In this document: piece by piece, positions 59,884 through 64,000 of the stretch
Layout: each line of letters begins with the position of its first letter
Position numbering within the stretch: the first letter of the stretch is position 1
NCBI GenBank assembly: GCA_950295325.1
Contig: OX485806.1
Coordinates: forward strand, 42,656,001-42,720,000
Length of the DNA stretch: 64,000 bases
Reading direction: 5' to 3'
Origin: Polytrichum commune
Taxonomy: Eukaryota > Streptophyta > Polytrichopsida > Polytrichales > Polytrichaceae
Notes under the pieces: generated by a model
The model's database searches: none
Seen by the model: only the letters and a program-made list of their open reading frames with translations
What the model was told of the DNA's origin: nothing
Program-made: the position numbers and the translations under genes

Positions 59884-60511
59884 TAATTAACTTTGTTCAG
59901 ATTTGAGGGGTGAGGCACATGCCACACCCACTATAATAGTAATTAGTTTTGTTTGGCTTTGTAGGGATGGGGCACATGTCACACTCTTTATAATATTAAT
60001 TAGTTTTGTTCAGGTTTGACATGGTGATGCACATGCCACAACTTGTATAGCCGTAATTAGTTTTGCTTAAGTTTGAAGATGTGAGGCACATACCACACCC
60101 TCAATATCGATAATTATCTTTGTTTGGGTTTGTGCGGGTGATGCACATACTACACCATCATTAATGGTAATTCATTTTGCTCGGGTTTGAAGGGGTGAGG
60201 CACATATTACATCCTCTATAAGAGTAATTAATTTTTTCAGGTTTGAGGGGGTGAGGCACATGTCACACCCCTTATAGCAATAATTATTTTAATCATGTTT
60301 GAGGGGGTGAGGCACATGTCACACCCCTTCTAGCAATAATTAATTTATTCAAGTATGAGGGGGTGAGGCACATGTCACACCCCTTATAACAATTTTTAGT
60401 TTTGTTCGGGTTTGAGAGGGTGAGGCACATGTCACACTTTTTAAATGAGTAAGTAATTTTCTCTAAGTCTAAGGGAGTGAGACACATGTCATACCTCTAA
60501 TTATACGCAAT
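59884..60511 (+). repeat. Minisatellite, 56-60-bp unit, about 11 copies
   Basis: Repeats of TTTGAGGGGGTGAGGCACAT then GTCACACCCC, then AATAATTA spacer and TTTGTTCAGG. Cores at about 59911, 59965, 60025, 60081, 60137, 60195, 60251, 60310, 60362, 60419 and 60476. The middle copies (60237-60420) are the most alike. Each unit has a quasi-palindrome, GGGGTGAGGCACATGTCACACCCC-like, that can fold on its GGGGTG/CACCCC ends. Confidence 0.9.
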
Positions 60512-62228
60512 AACTATCAAATGGATTGTCAATCAAATCATACCTAATTATAACTTGATTAATGACCAAACATATTGAAATAAATATATCCAATTTTTAT
60601 ATTTTAAATTTAAAACCAATATAGTTATAATATGATCATACTTTCATAGAAATCTACGCGTTTGCAATAATTTGTTCATGTGCACTTGTACATATTGAAT
60701 TGCATTCTTAACAAAATCAATGTTATTTCCGAAATTACATTATATTATAATAATTTTCATTATGATATCACCCTCTTGTGGTATACAAACATAATAAAAC
60801 ATGTCAATTTATTAAGACTCAACCCAAAAAATGAGACCACTGGCAATGTTGGAATGTGCCATTGATAAAAAACAATTTCATTATAACTTAACACAATACC
60901 TATAATGTGGGTCTCACAATAAACTAGCATGCAAGTCATTGTACAACCCATGCATTGAGTATGATTTACCATTATAAACGCAATGCACCAAACCAAAATG
61001 TCCCACACATCAAAGATAGAGCAATATTTTCATCAACTACACCTCTCTCACCTTGCTGGCCATTGTTGTCCACTGACATAAAGCGTTAACCAAACATTAT
61101 TTGGTTTTAACCTACAAAATTTAATGATTGAACAACCTTTCCTCCTAGTGTTAAAGATTTGTTATAATTGTTTTCAATGTTTGCATCCTCAACAACCTTT
61201 GCGTGTTATTAGTTTCAATAGGAGTCTTAAGGTTAGCTCGAAATTCTTTTGGGTGGACATAGATGAAAAATGTCACCACAATATGAACAAAACAATCTAA
61301 ACCAAAAGATCTTGACATATGAAGAGTATGGATGACAAAAAATTACAAATGGTTTACACTCATCTTCAAAATTCTTGATGCGAATAAAGACAACATGTTT
61401 TGTGATTTGTTGTAGCGAGAACAATTGTTTTGCCCTTATTTGCAACTAATTGTGGTGGTCACAAATATTGATTCCTTTCCTATGGCACTAGCAATGGATA
61501 TGCAAATTGCTCATAATGTGGGAACTTTTGAAGTTGGCAAACAAATAGTGTATGGATACTTTAGAATGGTCACTAGTGTTGCCTTCAAAAAAAATTGTGC
61601 ACTTATTGTAGTAGAGTTTCACAATTGGAATAAAAATCTTGAGACCATGATTTCATATTCCATTCATGATTTTTTAGGGTGATATTTTTTAGATTGGGAC
61701 AAACACATAAAAATGCACAATCTTTGATCCTTGCTTTCATTCATTAGAAATGAATCCACCACTTGTTGATATCATGGGAACGTGGGAGAGAATATGAAAA
61801 AACAAAATGGGAACCACATGGACCATGTATTCTTATTCCACTCTATGTCACGTCAAATATCCATAGGTTTATTATACACATGCTTTGTAAACCCAACGAT
61901 TCCAAAATTGAAAGGATCTCAAGTTATTAATGGTCGTGTGAAGCTTGCTAAATATAAATCCCCAAGTTGGATGTTTTTCCTTGATTTATACCTTGGCTTC
62001 TAATAATAATAATAAATTTGGATGTTTTTCCATGGTTCCTTCGTTAATCTCACTTGCATTCCTATTGTTCTTTGCATTAGAAACAATGGATCAAGCGCTT
62101 TGTTACAAAAAACATCAAATTTTGACTATGTGGTGCTTAATGTTTTTGGAAATATATTGGATATCAATATCATGACCTCCGTATATATGATACTATAAGA
62201 ATTGTAAAAAAAAATACTTAGTTTACCT
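60512..62228. other. AT-rich intergenic DNA
   Basis: No recognisable gene. The small open frame 61425-61682 has no domain I know. Confidence 0.4.
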
Positions 62229-62789
62229 CACGGGTAGGTCACTCTAAGGCATTTTTGTGCATCACGTGCGGCTGGGGGTTTTTTGTTTTGGGGCTATTTA
62301 CCTTCAAGGGTTGAATTAAAGCCTCCCTATAATTACTTAAATTTCAAAAATGGCCCATTTGTTTGCACCCTTCCATTACTTATATTGTCCAAGTCACTGC
62401 AATTTTTTGTACTCTATATTCCTTTTAAGTAATAAAAGCTAATCTACTTCCTAACGCATTAACGAGTGTTAAGGGAAACCATGGAAACAAAGAAGGGTGC
62501 AAACAGTAATATCATTGCAAACAAAGTTATGAAGAAAACACATAGGAGACCATAGCAAACATACTAAACATACCTTCTAGGATCCTTATCTTCAGCCCCT
62601 ATATTAATTTTACAAAAAAATAATGGCCCACATTTTATGTCCATCTAACTTACTTATAATGGGATTGTCTACATTTAATGGCCCCTTCATTATTTGGAAT
62701 TCCTTTATAATTTTTATTTCAAATGATTTTAATCCTCTCTATATTATGCCGCACGTCGTTTTTAAAATGCACTAAGTGACCTACCCGTG
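62229..62789. mobile_element. hAT-like non-autonomous element, copy C (561 bp)
   Basis: Ends CACGGGTAGGTCACT and AGTGACCTACCCGTG are perfect 15-bp inverted repeats, with a compensating A-to-G/T-to-C difference from copy A on both sides. Flanks GTTTACCT (62221-62228) and GTTTACCC (62790-62797) are an 8-bp target duplication with one change. The body matches copies A and B (TGCACCCTTCCATTACTTAT, AATGGCCCCTTCATTATTTG). Confidence 0.92.
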
Positions 62790-64000
62790 GTTTACCCTCC
62801 AAATAGTATTTGTAAGCAAAGTTGCCAAATTTGTGTTTCATGCACATGTTTCTTACATTGAAATGAATGGTTTTGTTGATTTTTCCTCAAAAATATGTGC
62901 ATACAAATATGTTCTAGGTCATCATACAAAATTATGATCAAATATGTTGTTATGAGATTACTTATATGTCACTTTCAACCACTTGCAAATCTTGTCAAGT
63001 TTGCGTAGGTGTTGGAAAATGGCCTATTAAAATGACATGTTTTCTTCATTTGTTTTTCACTTTTATTCCTATACTAGTACACTATAAGATTAACATTTCT
63101 ATATCCATAGAGTATTTACACTTATATTTAATAATGGTCATTTTTTATTGGCACATCCAAATTTACATTGACCAAAGCATTTGTTTGGTCCATTTTACCA
63201 TATTTGTGCCCAAATCTATTGTAGTTTAATTTTTTAATTTTTTAATTTTTTTTAGGTATCTTTCAAGAAAAATTGGCAATAACTATGAACTTTCATATTA
63301 GAGACAATAAAATTTGTGAGCTATGTTGAACCAGCAGTTGGTGGATGAGGGCCAAAATGGTTTAAGTCATGTAGAATGAATGGTTCTAGGTGCGGTCATT
63401 TGGAAACATCATGGTTGGGTTCTTTACAAATTATGAAGTACACATCTAGCTAAGAAATATTAAGTTGATTCCATTTCCAACTTAATAATTTTATCAAATT
63501 TATCCCAAAATTCAAAGGGTAATTCAACTACGTCAACATTGGAAGCCATATTCACAACCCTTAAAGCGTTTAGAAAATAAAGCAAAATTCCTCGCCATGA
63601 TCTTGTGGACCCATCCACAATGTAAAACATCTTAACATCATAGACATATGCAATAACGCCAGGATCAAATCACAACAACAATGGTTTCCCCAAAACCCCA
63701 ACTTCCTAGGTTGTAGTTCCAATACAACAATATGAATGCAAAACAATGATGTTTCTAGAACCCCAATTCCATCGATTGTGATTCCTAAAAACTTCAACAT
63801 AAGGCAACAAATTGGAGCACCTTCAACCAAAGTCCAAAGCATAATTGCCGCACCAAACCTTTCAACCATGCACAAACACTTGATTGTTCATAACAACTAT
63901 GGCATTAACAAAAATATTTGATGTTTGCAACAAAACAAAGGTGAGAGCCCCAAAACCTAGCTTTATTTTTTCCAAGTCTAAATTTATCAATTATGGGCAT
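62790..64000. other. AT-rich intergenic DNA with weak minus-strand coding relic
   Basis: A TTTTTTAA low-complexity run lies near 63225-63255. On the minus strand 63666-63460 is open for 68 codons (VIAYVYDVKMFYIVDGSTRS then ELPFEFWDKFDKIIKLEMES) and reads more like protein than the overlapping frame. I cannot assign a family. Confidence 0.3.

Noticed and set aside
51360-61682. Short open frames of 60-119 codons in the right-hand AT-rich region
   Set aside because: No recognisable motifs, no consistent frame use, expected by chance over this length; only two weak relics were kept with low confidence.
1-64000. tRNA, rRNA or organelle-derived sequence
   Set aside because: No tRNA-like B-box with a foldable body and no rRNA or plastid gene sequence was recognised on reading both strands.

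Overview
This is a nuclear plant-type (streptophyte) genomic window made almost entirely of repeats and nested, decayed transposons. I see no intact host gene. The plant assignment rests on a CACTA (En/Spm) element with the plant-specific domain set (transposase-associated N-terminus, TNP2 core, DUF4218-like, DUF4216-like, and a Ptta/En-Spm TnpA-like partner gene), spliceosomal introns and AT-rich intergenic DNA. The LINE architecture and the SWIM-type transposase relic would suit a non-seed plant or streptophyte alga, but I cannot name the species.

Layout. (1) 1-21690: one uninterrupted satellite array of about 88 copies of a 246-bp unit, entering from the left edge. Each unit carries a perfect 8-bp-stem hairpin. 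There are higher-order duplications. Because 246 is 3 x 82, frames stay open for kilobases without this being a gene. (2) 21691-24638: degenerate units run directly into a broken DDE/MULE-like transposase gene with a C-terminal SWIM-type CxC...CxH motif. The unit shares sequence with the 5' coding end of that gene. (3) 24705-26840: a duplicated 3' gene fragment, a 132-bp near-perfect foldback, a broken minus-strand gene and a 47-bp minisatellite. (4) about 26841-32638 and 47602-51350: one old LINE retrotransposon split in two. It carries a canonical 2A-like motif (DIEPNPGP), a tandem duplicate of that module, an APE-type endonuclease, reverse transcriptase, an extra middle region, RNase H, a Cys/His motif and a C-terminal domain resembling a restriction-like endonuclease. 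(5) 32639-47598: a 14,960-bp CACTA element inserted into the LINE, with matching 13-bp terminal inverted repeats and a 3-bp target duplication (CAC). It has two divergent genes: TNP2-type on minus and TnpA-like on plus. The TnpA-like gene has five exons, all phase 0, and five nonsense codons. (6) Three copies of a hAT-like non-autonomous element (497, 631 and 561 bp) at 46495, 48290 and 62229. One lies inside the CACTA, one inside the LINE tail, one in intergenic DNA. (7) 51351-64000: AT-rich DNA without recognisable genes, holding two related minisatellites, a perfect 16-bp hairpin and weak minus-strand coding relics.

Order of events read from nesting: the LINE is oldest, the CACTA inserted into it, and hAT-like copies then inserted into both. 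None of the elements looks autonomous now. Frameshifts and stop codons interrupt each coding region, and the LINE has substitutions at RT and RNase H catalytic positions.
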